Source: CBDBND01 sp965262665 (GTDB lineage Bacteria > Pseudomonadota > Alphaproteobacteria > Rhodospirillales > Rhodospirillaceae). Taken from it: a DNA stretch of 64,000 nucleotides. Under the pieces are notes generated by a model. The model worked only from the letters and a program-made list of their open reading frames with translations. It was not told where the DNA came from and did no database searches. Of the stretch, positions 55,988 to 63,880 are shown one piece after another; positions within the stretch are counted from its first letter, which is position 1, and every line of letters begins with the position of its first letter. The DNA is taken from contig CBDHFR010000004.1 in the NCBI GenBank assembly GCA_965262665.1, positions 2,232,001 to 2,296,000 of the forward strand. Direction: 5' to 3'. Made by a program: the position numbers and the translations under genes.

Positions 55988-56004
55988 TTGTGAATCATTC
56001 ACAA
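55988..56004. promoter_or_regulatory. perfect 17-bp palindrome, operator-like
   Basis: TTGTGAATCATTCACAA: 8-bp arms around a single central C. It lies about 30 bp past the ECF-like -10 and 125 bp before the FAD gene, in the predicted leader. Its size fits a dimeric regulator-binding site. No regulator can be named. Confidence 0.55.
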
Positions 56005-56128
56005 GGTCCAAAAGGGTTCACCTGGCGGCCTAAAATCAGTAAGACTTACCCTGAGGGACGACGAGATTTCTGTTTTAATTAATAAAAACAAAAGCTTAAA
56101 TCCCCTTCCAGGCCAAGGAGAATGGTTA

Positions 56129-57496
56129 ATGCCCGGAGGCGAACGCGCAAAGGTCGCAGTTATAGGAACGGGAGTTTCTGGGCTGGCTGCGGCCTGGCTG
56201 CTCAATAAAGCCCATGACGTCATAGTTTTCGAAAAAGCCGGTAAAATTGGCGGTCACAGCAATACGATTGATGCCCCGCTCAACGGACCCCGTGGCATGC
56301 GGACCATTCCCATTGATACGGGTTTCATCGTCTACAACGAGCGCGCCTACCCCAATCTGACCGCCCTTTTCGATCATCTCGGCGTAGCTACGGAAGACAG
56401 CCAGATGTCGTTCTCGGCCTCGGTCAATGATGGGCGGTTTGAGTATTCGGGGTCCGGACTCAAAGGATTGTTGGCCCAGAAACGCAATCTCGTGCGGCCA
56501 CGGTTCTGGAACATGGTGTGGGATATTTTGCGCTTCTACAGGGAATGCGTGGAAGACGCTAAGCTACCCGAAAACATGGACTTAACTCTCGGCGAATATC
56601 TCAACCGGGCGGGTTATAGTGACGGCTTTTTGCGCGATCACATTTATCCTATGGCCAGTTCCATTTGGTCGGCCACATTTGAAGAGATTCGGTCGTATCC
56701 CCTCACCGCCTTCGTTCGGTTTTTCTCGAACCACGGCCTGCTTGAGACGAAACGGCATATGCGCCCCAAATGGAGAACGGTGACGGGCGGCAGCCGCACG
56801 TATGTAGAACGCATGGCTGAAGATTTTGCGGACCGCGTCCGCACCAACAGTGCCGTTTCAAGCATCCGCCGAACAGCTACGGATGTGACCGTCACCACGG
56901 AAGATGGATATGCGGAAACTTTCGACCACGTTGTTATTTCTGCGCATTCAAATCAGGCGCTCACAATGCTTGCGGATCCGTCACGGGAAGAGCGGCAGTT
57001 GCTGGGATCAATTCGCTACGAGTTGAACCGTGCCATTTTGCATACGGACGTTTCACTCATGCCGCGCCGCCGCAGGGCGTGGGCCAGCTGGAATTACATT
57101 TCTGCCGGTCCTGACGATCATGAACGCCTGGTGTGCCTGACCTATTGGATGAATTCATTGCACAATATCGACCGCGATTATCCCGTGTTCGTGACGTTGA
57201 ATCCTCATCGCGAACCGGATCCGGCCCGAGTCATTCAGTCATTTGATTATGAGCACCCGATATTTGACCAAGCGGCGCTGGATGCGCAGACCCAGCTCTG
57301 GAACCTGCAAGGCACAAATCGGACCTGGTATTGCGGCGCCTACTTTGGCTACGGATTCCATGAAGATGGTTTGCAGTCGGGGCTCGCTGTTGCTGAAGCC
57401 CTTGGTGGAGTCCGGCGTCCTTGGACAGTGGAAAACGAGTCCGGCCGAATCTGTATGGCCGGCCTTCAGGTGCACCAATTAGATGCCGCAGCTTAA
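56129..57496 (+). CDS. FAD-dependent amine-oxidase-fold oxidoreductase (fatty-acid desaturase candidate)
   Basis: 455 residues. The N-terminal dinucleotide-binding motif (VIGTGVSGLAAAWLL, followed by VIVFEKAGKIGGHSNTID) binds FAD; the C-terminus has the second FAD contact, CGAYFGYGFHEDGLQSGLAV. This subfamily sits with DUF1365 and CFA-like methyltransferases in many proteobacteria and belongs to the RpoE-ChrR regulon in Rhodobacter. From memory, a member (UfaD) desaturates methylated fatty acyl chains on phospholipids in the furan fatty acid pathway; assigning that role here is inference. AGGAG lies 8 nt before the ATG. It overlaps the next gene by 14 bp. Confidence 0.82.
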   Translation: MPGGERAKVAVIGTGVSGLAAAWLLNKAHDVIVFEKAGKIGGHSNTIDAPLNGPRGMRTIPIDTGFIVYNERAYPNLTALFDHLGVATEDSQMSFSASVNDGRFEYSGSGLKGLLAQKRNLVRPRFWNMVWDILRFYRECVEDAKLPENMDLTLGEYLNRAGYSDGFLRDHIYPMASSIWSATFEEIRSYPLTAFVRFFSNHGLLETKRHMRPKWRTVTGGSRTYVERMAEDFADRVRTNSAVSSIRRTATDVTVTTEDGYAETFDHVVISAHSNQALTMLADPSREERQLLGSIRYELNRAILHTDVSLMPRRRRAWASWNYISAGPDDHERLVCLTYWMNSLHNIDRDYPVFVTLNPHREPDPARVIQSFDYEHPIFDQAALDAQTQLWNLQGTNRTWYCGAYFGYGFHEDGLQSGLAVAEALGGVRRPWTVENESGRICMAGLQVHQLDAAA

Positions 57497-58283
57497 ATCC
57501 ATACCGACTTTCGCTTCGGGGCTGTTTGCTGGAACGGTCATGCACCGTCGCACGCGCCCGAAGAAACACCGGCTGACCTACAAAGTCTTTGCGACACTGC
57601 TGGATCTAGATGAACTTTCAGACCTTGATCGTCATATCTTCGGTTTTGGGTTCAACCGCTGGTCGCTTTTGAGTTTTTATAATCGGGACCATGGACCGGG
57701 AACGGATGAGTCGTTACGCCCATGGATTGAGAACATTCTGGATACGGCTGGCTTATCGATTGACCGTGGCCCGATCCGCCTACTGTGCTATCCGCGCATG
57801 CTTGGTTACGTTTTCAATCCGCTGTGCAACTACTTTTGTTACCGGCCCGACGGCACTCTGGTGGCTGTCCTTCACGAAGTCTCGAACACGTTTGGCCAGC
57901 GTCATTGTTATCTTTTTGACACGCAAAGCGCGGACGACCTTGCGCACCATTCGGTCGACAAGTGTTTTTACGTTTCACCCTTTATCGACATGGATATGAC
58001 CTACCATTTCCGGGTCCGCCCACCGGGCAAAGATGTGGCCGTGGCCATTCACGAAACAGACAAGGACGGCACCCTGCTCTTTGCTTCCTTTAGCGGCCAG
58101 CACAAGCCCCTGGCCGCCTGGTCGATGGCTAAAGCATTTTTCTCGTATCCGTTGATGACGATCAAAGTTATTGGCGGCATTCACTGGGAAGCTTTAAAAT
58201 TGTGGCGAAAAGGCGTTCCACTTGTTCCCAGGCCTGAACCGCCCCCTGATATGGTGACCTTTGCCAAACCGGGGTCCGGGTAA
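57483..58283 (+). CDS. DUF1365 family protein
   Basis: 266 residues. Family landmarks are the start LFAGTVMHRRTRPKKHRLTY, the middle LLCYPRMLGYVFNPLCNYFC and the HEVSNTFGQRHCYLF block with conserved His and Asn. There is no signal peptide or clear membrane helix. The biochemical role is unproven for most members; it nearly always accompanies the FAD and CFA-like genes, so a step in lipid modification is likely. It may correspond to the oxygen-inserting UfaO of the furan fatty acid pathway, but I cannot confirm that from sequence. It overlaps the FAD gene by 14 bp and is 11 bp before the methyltransferase. Confidence 0.85.
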   Translation: MPQLKSIPTFASGLFAGTVMHRRTRPKKHRLTYKVFATLLDLDELSDLDRHIFGFGFNRWSLLSFYNRDHGPGTDESLRPWIENILDTAGLSIDRGPIRLLCYPRMLGYVFNPLCNYFCYRPDGTLVAVLHEVSNTFGQRHCYLFDTQSADDLAHHSVDKCFYVSPFIDMDMTYHFRVRPPGKDVAVAIHETDKDGTLLFASFSGQHKPLAAWSMAKAFFSYPLMTIKVIGGIHWEALKLWRKGVPLVPRPEPPPDMVTFAKPGSG

Positions 58284-58294
58284 GCAAGCGCACA

Positions 58295-59518
58295 ATGACA
58301 AAAAACCGGGAATCAAAATTGAGAGACGGTACGAAGACTGAGCGCAGTGTCCATGCGCTTGTCGGCAGTGTCATTGCCGTTCTCAGTAAAATCAAAATCG
58401 GTCAGATGACTTTGACCCTACCGGACGGTTCGGTGCACGTTCTTGGGCCCGGCGGGAGTCCCGAAGCCGCGATGACGATCAATCGTTGGCGTGCCGTTCG
58501 GCGCCTTCTGACCCAAGGCGATATGGGTTTTGTTGAATCCTATCTGGATGGGGATTGGGACAGCGTTGATCCTTCAAAAGTCGTGGAATTGGCTGTGGTC
58601 AATCGGCCGACGACCAAAACCCACGAATTGGACGGGTTGTGGCACCGGCTATTAAATCGCATTGCCCATACGCGACGCGCAAACACCAAGCGTGGGGCTA
58701 AGAAAAACATCGCCGCCCACTATGACCTCGGCAATGAATTTTACCGTAGTTGGCTGGACTCGACGATGACCTATTCGTCGGCCTACTTTACGGCAGATGA
58801 CCAGCCGCTGGATCAAGCGCAAACGGAAAAATACCGGCGTATCGCGGACATGCTTCGCCTGCAACCGGATCATACTGTTTTGGAAGTGGGTTTCGGCTGG
58901 GGCGGTTTTGCCGAATTTGTGACCAAAGAGTACGGCTGCCGTGTCGCCGGCCTGACCCTCTCCGAAGAACAACTGAAGTTTGCGGGAGAACGATTGCAAA
59001 AAGCAGGTCTCGCAGACCGCGTTGATCTCCGCTTGCAGGATTACCGCGACGTCGAAGGGCAGTTTGATCGGATTGCGTCCATCGAAATGTTTGAGGCGGT
59101 CGGAGAAGACAACTGGCCGCAATATTTCGATATGGTGCGCGACCGCCTGGTCCAAGGAGGCGAAGCGGCCCTACAAATCATCACTATTGATGAATCGCTG
59201 TTCTACCGCTATCGACGCGGTGCAGATTTTATCCAACGCTACATTTTCCCAGGCGGCATGTTGCCGTCCATTAGCGCCTTAAACAGCGAGATTGGCCGCG
59301 CCCGCCTGCAACTTGCCGACGTCACAACGTTTGGTGAAAGTTATGCGAAAACGTTGCTGCAATGGCGCGAACGGTTTGTTGCAGCGTGGTCGGAAATCGA
59401 ACCTTTAGGATTTGACGAACGGTTTCGCCGCATGTGGGAGATGTATTTGGCCTACTGCGAAGGCGGCTTCAGAGCCAAATCCATCGATGTGGGCCAATTT
59501 AAATTGCGCCGCGTATAA
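58295..59518 (+). CDS. cyclopropane-fatty-acid-synthase-like SAM methyltransferase
   Basis: 407 residues. A lipid-binding N-domain (about 20-130) precedes the Rossmann domain, with AAHYDLGNEFYRSWLDSTMT, SAM motif I VLEVGFGWGGFAEF (195-208), LTLSEEQLKFA and FIQRYIFPGGMLPS. By alignment to the Escherichia coli enzyme the bicarbonate site is altered: the Cys of YSCAYW reads Ser (YSSAYF) and the His of LHTIG reads Gln (LQIIT), while Glu (MFEAVG) and Tyr (GESYAKT) are kept. This suggests methylation without cyclopropane closure, as for UfaM. It is the third gene of the operon. Confidence 0.88.
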   Translation: MTKNRESKLRDGTKTERSVHALVGSVIAVLSKIKIGQMTLTLPDGSVHVLGPGGSPEAAMTINRWRAVRRLLTQGDMGFVESYLDGDWDSVDPSKVVELAVVNRPTTKTHELDGLWHRLLNRIAHTRRANTKRGAKKNIAAHYDLGNEFYRSWLDSTMTYSSAYFTADDQPLDQAQTEKYRRIADMLRLQPDHTVLEVGFGWGGFAEFVTKEYGCRVAGLTLSEEQLKFAGERLQKAGLADRVDLRLQDYRDVEGQFDRIASIEMFEAVGEDNWPQYFDMVRDRLVQGGEAALQIITIDESLFYRYRRGADFIQRYIFPGGMLPSISALNSEIGRARLQLADVTTFGESYAKTLLQWRERFVAAWSEIEPLGFDERFRRMWEMYLAYCEGGFRAKSIDVGQFKLRRV

Positions 59519-59563
59519 TCTCCAACGGCCATCACTCATTTTAGAACGGGTTATTTAAAAGAC

Positions 59564-60922
59564 ATGGCGTCCGACTCTCGTCTGCCCCGCACCCGTCTGG
59601 CTGCCTATGGCGCGCCGGCGTTTGCTTTGGCCATGCCGACCATTCCAGCGTTTGTCTATCTACCGGCTCTGTATGCGGAGAGTCTAGGATTGGCCGCTGC
59701 CGGTCTTGTTCTCTTAGGGGCCAGGGCCGTCGACGTTGTGTCCGATCCCATCATTGGGGTTGTCAGTGACCGCTATCAGACGCGCTGGGGTCGGCGCAAA
59801 CCTTGGATCCTGATTGGCGGATTGCTGGCCGGATTTGCTCTAATCCGCCTGTTTCAGCCGCCCGACGATGTCAGCGCAATATATCTCCTGACCTGGGCCA
59901 TCGTTCTCTATCTCGGCTGGACGTTCATCGCCGTGCCTTACACCGCATGGGGTGCGGAAATGAGTGACGACTATCACGAACGGTCGCGAATCACCGGCGT
60001 ACGCGAAGGTCTGACCCTGATCGGCATCCTCGCGGCCGGTGCCGTACCGGCCATCACCACGGGTATGGGCTGGACCGAGTCCGAAGGTCTTGCTGCGGTG
60101 TCCTGGATGGCCATTGCACTCGGCGGTCCGGCCATTGTGGTCCTGCTGTTGCGGGTTCCCGAAGTCAAAGTCCCCACAGTTGTGCGCACATCTCCCAAAT
60201 CGTCCTTGTCCTTCCGAGCTACCTTTGAGGCGGCAAAGGTTTTGGTCGGCAACAAACCCTTTGTCCGCCTGTTGTCCGCATGGCTGATCAACGGTATGGC
60301 CAATGGCATTCCCGCAGCCCTGTTCCTTCTTTATTTGGAATTCGGGTTGCAGGCGGATGAAAGCCAGCGAAGCCTGCTGATCCTGGTCTATTTTCTCAGT
60401 GGGGTTGTTTCCATTCCCTTGTGGCTGGCTTTGAGCAAGCGACTCGGTAAGCACCTAGCGTGGTGCTGGGCCATGATCGTGACCTGTTGCGCCTTCATCT
60501 GGGTGCCCTTTCTCAACCCAGGCGATCTCCTGCTGTTCGCGATTGTCTGCGTGGTCACGGGCATGGGCCTTGGCGCGGATCTGGCCTTGCCTCCCGCTCT
60601 ACAAGCCGACGTGGTGGATTTTGACCGCTTACGGAGCGGTCAAGCCCGGGCGGGCCTGTTTTTCGCGCTGTGGAGTATGTCGACAAAGCTGGCCTTGGCT
60701 CTGGCCGTCGGCATCGCCTTCCCTGTGCTTGAATTGCTGGGATTTTCCGTTGAAGGCGGCAATACCCCATTCGCTTTGCAGTCATTGGCGGTGATCTACG
60801 CGGGCGTTCCTATCGTACTCAAAATTGTAGCCATTGCGTTCATCTGGACCTTTCCAATTACGCGAGCGCGACAAGAACTGATACGACGGCGTCTTGATCG
60901 GCGCCAGCAACTGCCAGCGTAG
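59564..60922 (+). CDS. MFS transporter of the GPH (glycoside-pentoside-hexuronide) family
   Basis: 452 residues with about twelve membrane helices. LGARAVDVVSDPIIGVVSDR and RWGRRKPWILIGGLL are hallmarks of the GPH cation-symporter family (MelB-like), followed by FIAVPYTAWGAEMSDDYHER. The substrate is unknown; its place in a lipid-modification operon argues against a sugar. It begins 45 bp after the methyltransferase. Its stop is 10 bp before the lipoprotein start. Confidence 0.85.
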   Translation: MASDSRLPRTRLAAYGAPAFALAMPTIPAFVYLPALYAESLGLAAAGLVLLGARAVDVVSDPIIGVVSDRYQTRWGRRKPWILIGGLLAGFALIRLFQPPDDVSAIYLLTWAIVLYLGWTFIAVPYTAWGAEMSDDYHERSRITGVREGLTLIGILAAGAVPAITTGMGWTESEGLAAVSWMAIALGGPAIVVLLLRVPEVKVPTVVRTSPKSSLSFRATFEAAKVLVGNKPFVRLLSAWLINGMANGIPAALFLLYLEFGLQADESQRSLLILVYFLSGVVSIPLWLALSKRLGKHLAWCWAMIVTCCAFIWVPFLNPGDLLLFAIVCVVTGMGLGADLALPPALQADVVDFDRLRSGQARAGLFFALWSMSTKLALALAVGIAFPVLELLGFSVEGGNTPFALQSLAVIYAGVPIVLKIVAIAFIWTFPITRARQELIRRRLDRRQQLPA

Positions 60923-60932
60923 GAGACTTTAT

Positions 60933-61508
60933 ATGGTTCGCACCATCCTGCCGCTGGTTTTGGTCATAGCAAGTCTCACAGGGTGTAGTGCATCGATGAA
61001 ACCGGAAGATTTCAAAGATCAAGAGCCACGTTTCGTTCTCGAAGACTACTTCACAGGCAAGACCAAAGCCTGGGGCATGTTTCATGATCGTTTTGGCGCC
61101 TTGCGCCGTCAATTCGTAGTCGATATCACGGGTACATGGGACGGTCAGACTCTCGTACTTGATGAAGAATTCGACTATGCCGACGGCGAGCAGGGTCGCC
61201 GCATTTGGTCAATCCGTAAAATCGACGGCAACACGTACACCGGCACAGCCGGAGATGTCATCGGCACAGCGCAAGGCCGCACTTTTGGTAACGCGCTCAA
61301 CTGGACCTAAGACATGAATCTTAAGGTCGGTGATGGCACTTGGGAAGTGAAGTTTGACGACTGGATGTTCCTGCAACCGGACGGAGTGCTTCTCAACCGG
61401 GCAACAGTTTCTAAATTTGGACTGGAGCTGGGTGTCGTGACCTTGTCGTTCAGCCGTGTTGAAGAAGAGTTGGCCAATCTTAATGTGCAGCGATACGCCG
61501 CTGAATAA
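60933..61508 (+). pseudogene. DUF3833 lipoprotein with an in-frame stop
   Basis: The start is the ATG at 60933, nine bases after AGGAG. A lipoprotein signal peptide ends in LTGC with Cys18 as the lipidated residue. Then come the DUF3833 blocks LEDYFTGKTKAWGMFHDRFG, RQFVVDITGTWDGQTLVLDE and GTAQGRTFGNALNW. A TAA at 61308-61310 stops translation after NWT. The same frame continues directly with DMNLKVGDGTWEVKFDDWMF and LLNRATVSKFGLELG to 61508, the normal family ending, so a Tyr codon probably mutated to a stop. Family members are about 180-190 residues, and the joined frame has 191 codons. Confidence 0.85.
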
Positions 61509-61920
61509 TGCGAAGGACGTGGCCAACAATTGGAATGCGCATGTAAAACTGGGTGGAGGCATCCCAATGATCGATGTGGGACACCACGCGGCCGTCGGCA
61601 GCAAACCGCAGTTCACTCATACCTTCGACCACCCAGGGGTCTGAACCCAGCTTCTTGACCGTCCCTCTGCTGGTCCAGCGCAGAAAACACACATCCCCGT
61701 CGTACGCACAGTGACGGACGGTGAACGTGATATCCGGCGCCGCCAAGAACATATCTTCAAGAATTCTCTTATAGGTCTGCACTCCGCGAACATCACTAAA
61801 GGGATCTTTGAAATGAATATCGTCGTGCACGACGGCATCAATGTCAGAGACTGTTTCAGGAGACAGGGCTTCGTAGAAAGCCACATAGGCAGCCGCTGGA
61901 TGATCCGATGTCATCGTCAT
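61480..61920 (-). CDS. SnoaL/NTF2-like protein
   Basis: 146 residues with the cone-shaped NTF2/SnoaL fold pattern: an N-terminal helix, VHDDIHFKDPFSDVRG, YKRILEDMFLAAPDITFTVR and a final GRVVSHIDHWDASTQFYMRI. Such proteins bind or isomerise hydrophobic ligands; no catalytic claim is made. It overlaps the SDR stop by 4 bp and is the last gene of its operon. It overlaps the convergent DUF3833 frame by 29 bp at their ends. Confidence 0.8.
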   Translation of the reverse strand: MTMTSDHPAAAYVAFYEALSPETVSDIDAVVHDDIHFKDPFSDVRGVQTYKRILEDMFLAAPDITFTVRHCAYDGDVCFLRWTSRGTVKKLGSDPWVVEGMSELRFAADGRVVSHIDHWDASTQFYMRIPIVGHVLRIIQRRIAAH

Positions 61921-62678
61921 GCCTTGGTGATCTTTTTGACCAGTGTGAAATACAGGCTGTAAGGCAAGAGCTGAAGGAACTTCAAAATCAAAATAAAAGG
62001 CCGTGGAAAAGCGATCTCAAATTTCTTCTTGGCCATCCCGTTAAACACGGCACGGGCAGCGTCGTCCGGTTCCATCAGGAACGGCATGGGGAATTCGTTC
62101 TTGGCGGTGAGCGGTGTGCGTACGAAACCGGGGTTAATAACGGAAACGGTGACCCCATAGTCTCCCAGTTGGGTTCGCAGAGATTCACACAGATTGATCA
62201 GCGCGGCCTTGGTGGCGCCATAGGCGGCCGCATTGGGCAAACCACCATATCCCGCCACCGAAGAGACCACAGCCACATGACCCCTCTTGCGGTCCATAAG
62301 CGCGGGCAAGACCGCATCCAGACCATTGACCGATCCCAAGTAGTTGATCTCCATGAGTGTCCGAAACGGGGCAACAGAAAACTTTTGCAGCGGTGTCGGA
62401 ATGTGGGTGCCGGCATTGAATATGATCTGATCAAGCGGACCGAGATCGCCTTCAATCGACTTAAACACCCGTTTGGTGGCGTCATGGTCGGTGACATCCA
62501 ACGGATAGGCATGAGTGCGACCTGGCCATCCCGCATCCGCTGCGTCTTTCGCCACGTCTCGCAAGTCCGATTCAGTGCGTGCGCTGATGGCCACGGTCCA
62601 ACCCTGCTTGGCATATTCCAAAGCAACGGCTTTGCCGATTCCCTTACCGGCGCCGGTTATCCAAAGATTACCGGTCAT
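61917..62678 (-). CDS. short-chain dehydrogenase/reductase
   Basis: 253 residues, a classical SDR. The cofactor motif is TGAGKGIG near the start, NAG is in IIFNAGTHI, the catalytic Ser is in VVSSVAGYGG and the YxxxK pair is YGATK. The C-terminus carries a hydrophobic stretch (PFILILKFLQLLPYSLYFTL), so it may sit on the membrane. I use the ATG at 62678, which overlaps the DUF6134 stop; the longer frame to 62726 lies inside that gene. The substrate is unknown; in related clusters such an SDR travels with the CFA-like genes, suggesting a lipid substrate. Confidence 0.87.
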   Translation of the reverse strand: MTGNLWITGAGKGIGKAVALEYAKQGWTVAISARTESDLRDVAKDAADAGWPGRTHAYPLDVTDHDATKRVFKSIEGDLGPLDQIIFNAGTHIPTPLQKFSVAPFRTLMEINYLGSVNGLDAVLPALMDRKRGHVAVVSSVAGYGGLPNAAAYGATKAALINLCESLRTQLGDYGVTVSVINPGFVRTPLTAKNEFPMPFLMEPDDAARAVFNGMAKKKFEIAFPRPFILILKFLQLLPYSLYFTLVKKITKA

Positions 62679-63466
62679 TAAAAGGGTTCTGCTGAGGCCT
62701 GTTCCATAGATTGAACGATACCGCACTCACGGCAGACATGACTAATGGTCTCGCCAGCTTTGGTGGTAAAGACCATTTTCACCCAGCGGCCTTCGCTGTC
62801 GTACCATACATTGGTATCGCGCAAGTCGCCGGTGTATTCGAATTTTTCGGCCGATACAGGACCCGCTGCCGTGTCGACCGTTTCAATGCCGTGCCGGACG
62901 ACTTCCACCTGCGCAAGATCACCATTAAGAGTATTCAGCACCACACTTTGGTCAACCGCACCGACATTCCAGTGGTTGGTCGGGTACACCCAAGAATTGG
63001 CAATAAACTCACCCTTCTTTCCGGTCGTATAGAATTTGCCGTCTTCACCGATCTTTGCGTCGAGCTTAATTTTTTTACCGTTGTCGTTAACGTTGCCTTT
63101 CATGGACTGCAAGGCGCCATCAACCCAGATGCCAGTCGCTTTGAATACGAACTTGTAAGCCGTCACGAACAAGACTTTGACTTTGAGCTTGAATTCGTTC
63201 TCGACGATCAATTGATCGCCGTCTTGTTTGAATTTGATTTTATGGCGCCCGACCCGAGATCCTTTTCGGTAGACATCAAATTCCAGACCCTTGGGATAGA
63301 GCGTGAACGGATCGACGGATTTGTGAGGCGCTAGAGGAGCCACTTCCATAACCGTTTGCGACGCCGCTTGTCGCGGCGTTGCCAACCAAATCATCCCGAT
63401 GATGAAGGCCAGCCAGAGTAAGATCGCCCAATACCGGGTGGTCGGCTTCTTTTCCGTCATAAGCAT
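62678..63466 (-). CDS. DUF6134-type exported or membrane-anchored protein
   Basis: 262 residues. An N-terminal hydrophobic helix (about 12-30, YWAILLWLAFIIGMIWLA) anchors or exports it; the rest is beta-rich: FDVYRKGSRVGRHKIKF, FVFKATGIWVDGALQSMKGN, TNHWNVGAVDQSVVLNTLNG. Two Cys near the end (HVCRECG) could bind metal or form a disulfide. I recognise the family (periplasmic beta-barrel-like DUF6134/DUF3108 type) but no function. It is the first gene of a minus-strand operon with SDR and SnoaL and faces away from the right-hand DUF924 gene. Confidence 0.72.
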   Translation of the reverse strand: MLMTEKKPTTRYWAILLWLAFIIGMIWLATPRQAASQTVMEVAPLAPHKSVDPFTLYPKGLEFDVYRKGSRVGRHKIKFKQDGDQLIVENEFKLKVKVLFVTAYKFVFKATGIWVDGALQSMKGNVNDNGKKIKLDAKIGEDGKFYTTGKKGEFIANSWVYPTNHWNVGAVDQSVVLNTLNGDLAQVEVVRHGIETVDTAAGPVSAEKFEYTGDLRDTNVWYDSEGRWVKMVFTTKAGETISHVCRECGIVQSMEQASAEPF

Positions 63467-63880
63467 GGTCGGATAAGACCTCTTACCGTTGCAAAATCTT
63501 TGATCCGCCTCTTCGACGCCCAGTCATACGTACAAAGGACGACCGCGGATTTCACGCTGATACGTCTGTGATCCGCCCCTCTACCGTTCAGTCCCTGCCG
63601 CCACATATACCCGAATGCCCGACCGAACTCGATAGCTGCGAAAGTCTTTACCGCTTTCTGTGCCGCTTTTACGAGTCCGAATTTGGGGTGAGTCCCGGCT
63701 CCTTTTTTGTCCGGATATTGATCAGTTCCTGCCACATATGGGGAGGACACCAAATCCAAATGGCAGAAAAATGGCAGCGAACTCTAAAAGATTGGTGAAG
63801 ATTCTTTGGGAACCGGCAAAGCGCACGGATACGATAGAATTAATGTACCGATCACAAAAAGTTACGAAGAGAAAGAAATT
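63467..63880. other. intergenic region DUF6134-DUF924
   Basis: 414 bp. Open frames here (such as 63457-63759 minus) lack similarity, ribosome sites or consistent codon use. Short similar words recur (TGATCCGCC near 63501 and 63571, CCACATAT near 63601 and 63734), but they do not make an ordered repeat. The DUF6134 and DUF924 promoters must lie here; I could not place them with confidence. Confidence 0.4.

Noticed and set aside
63495..63580. TGATCC words near 63501 and 63571 as more ECF promoters
   Set aside because: No CGTW lies 16 bp downstream, and they point away from the DUF6134 gene.
63457..63759. 100-residue minus-strand frame between DUF6134 and DUF924
   Set aside because: It overlaps the DUF6134 start, lacks a ribosome site and resembles no family I know.
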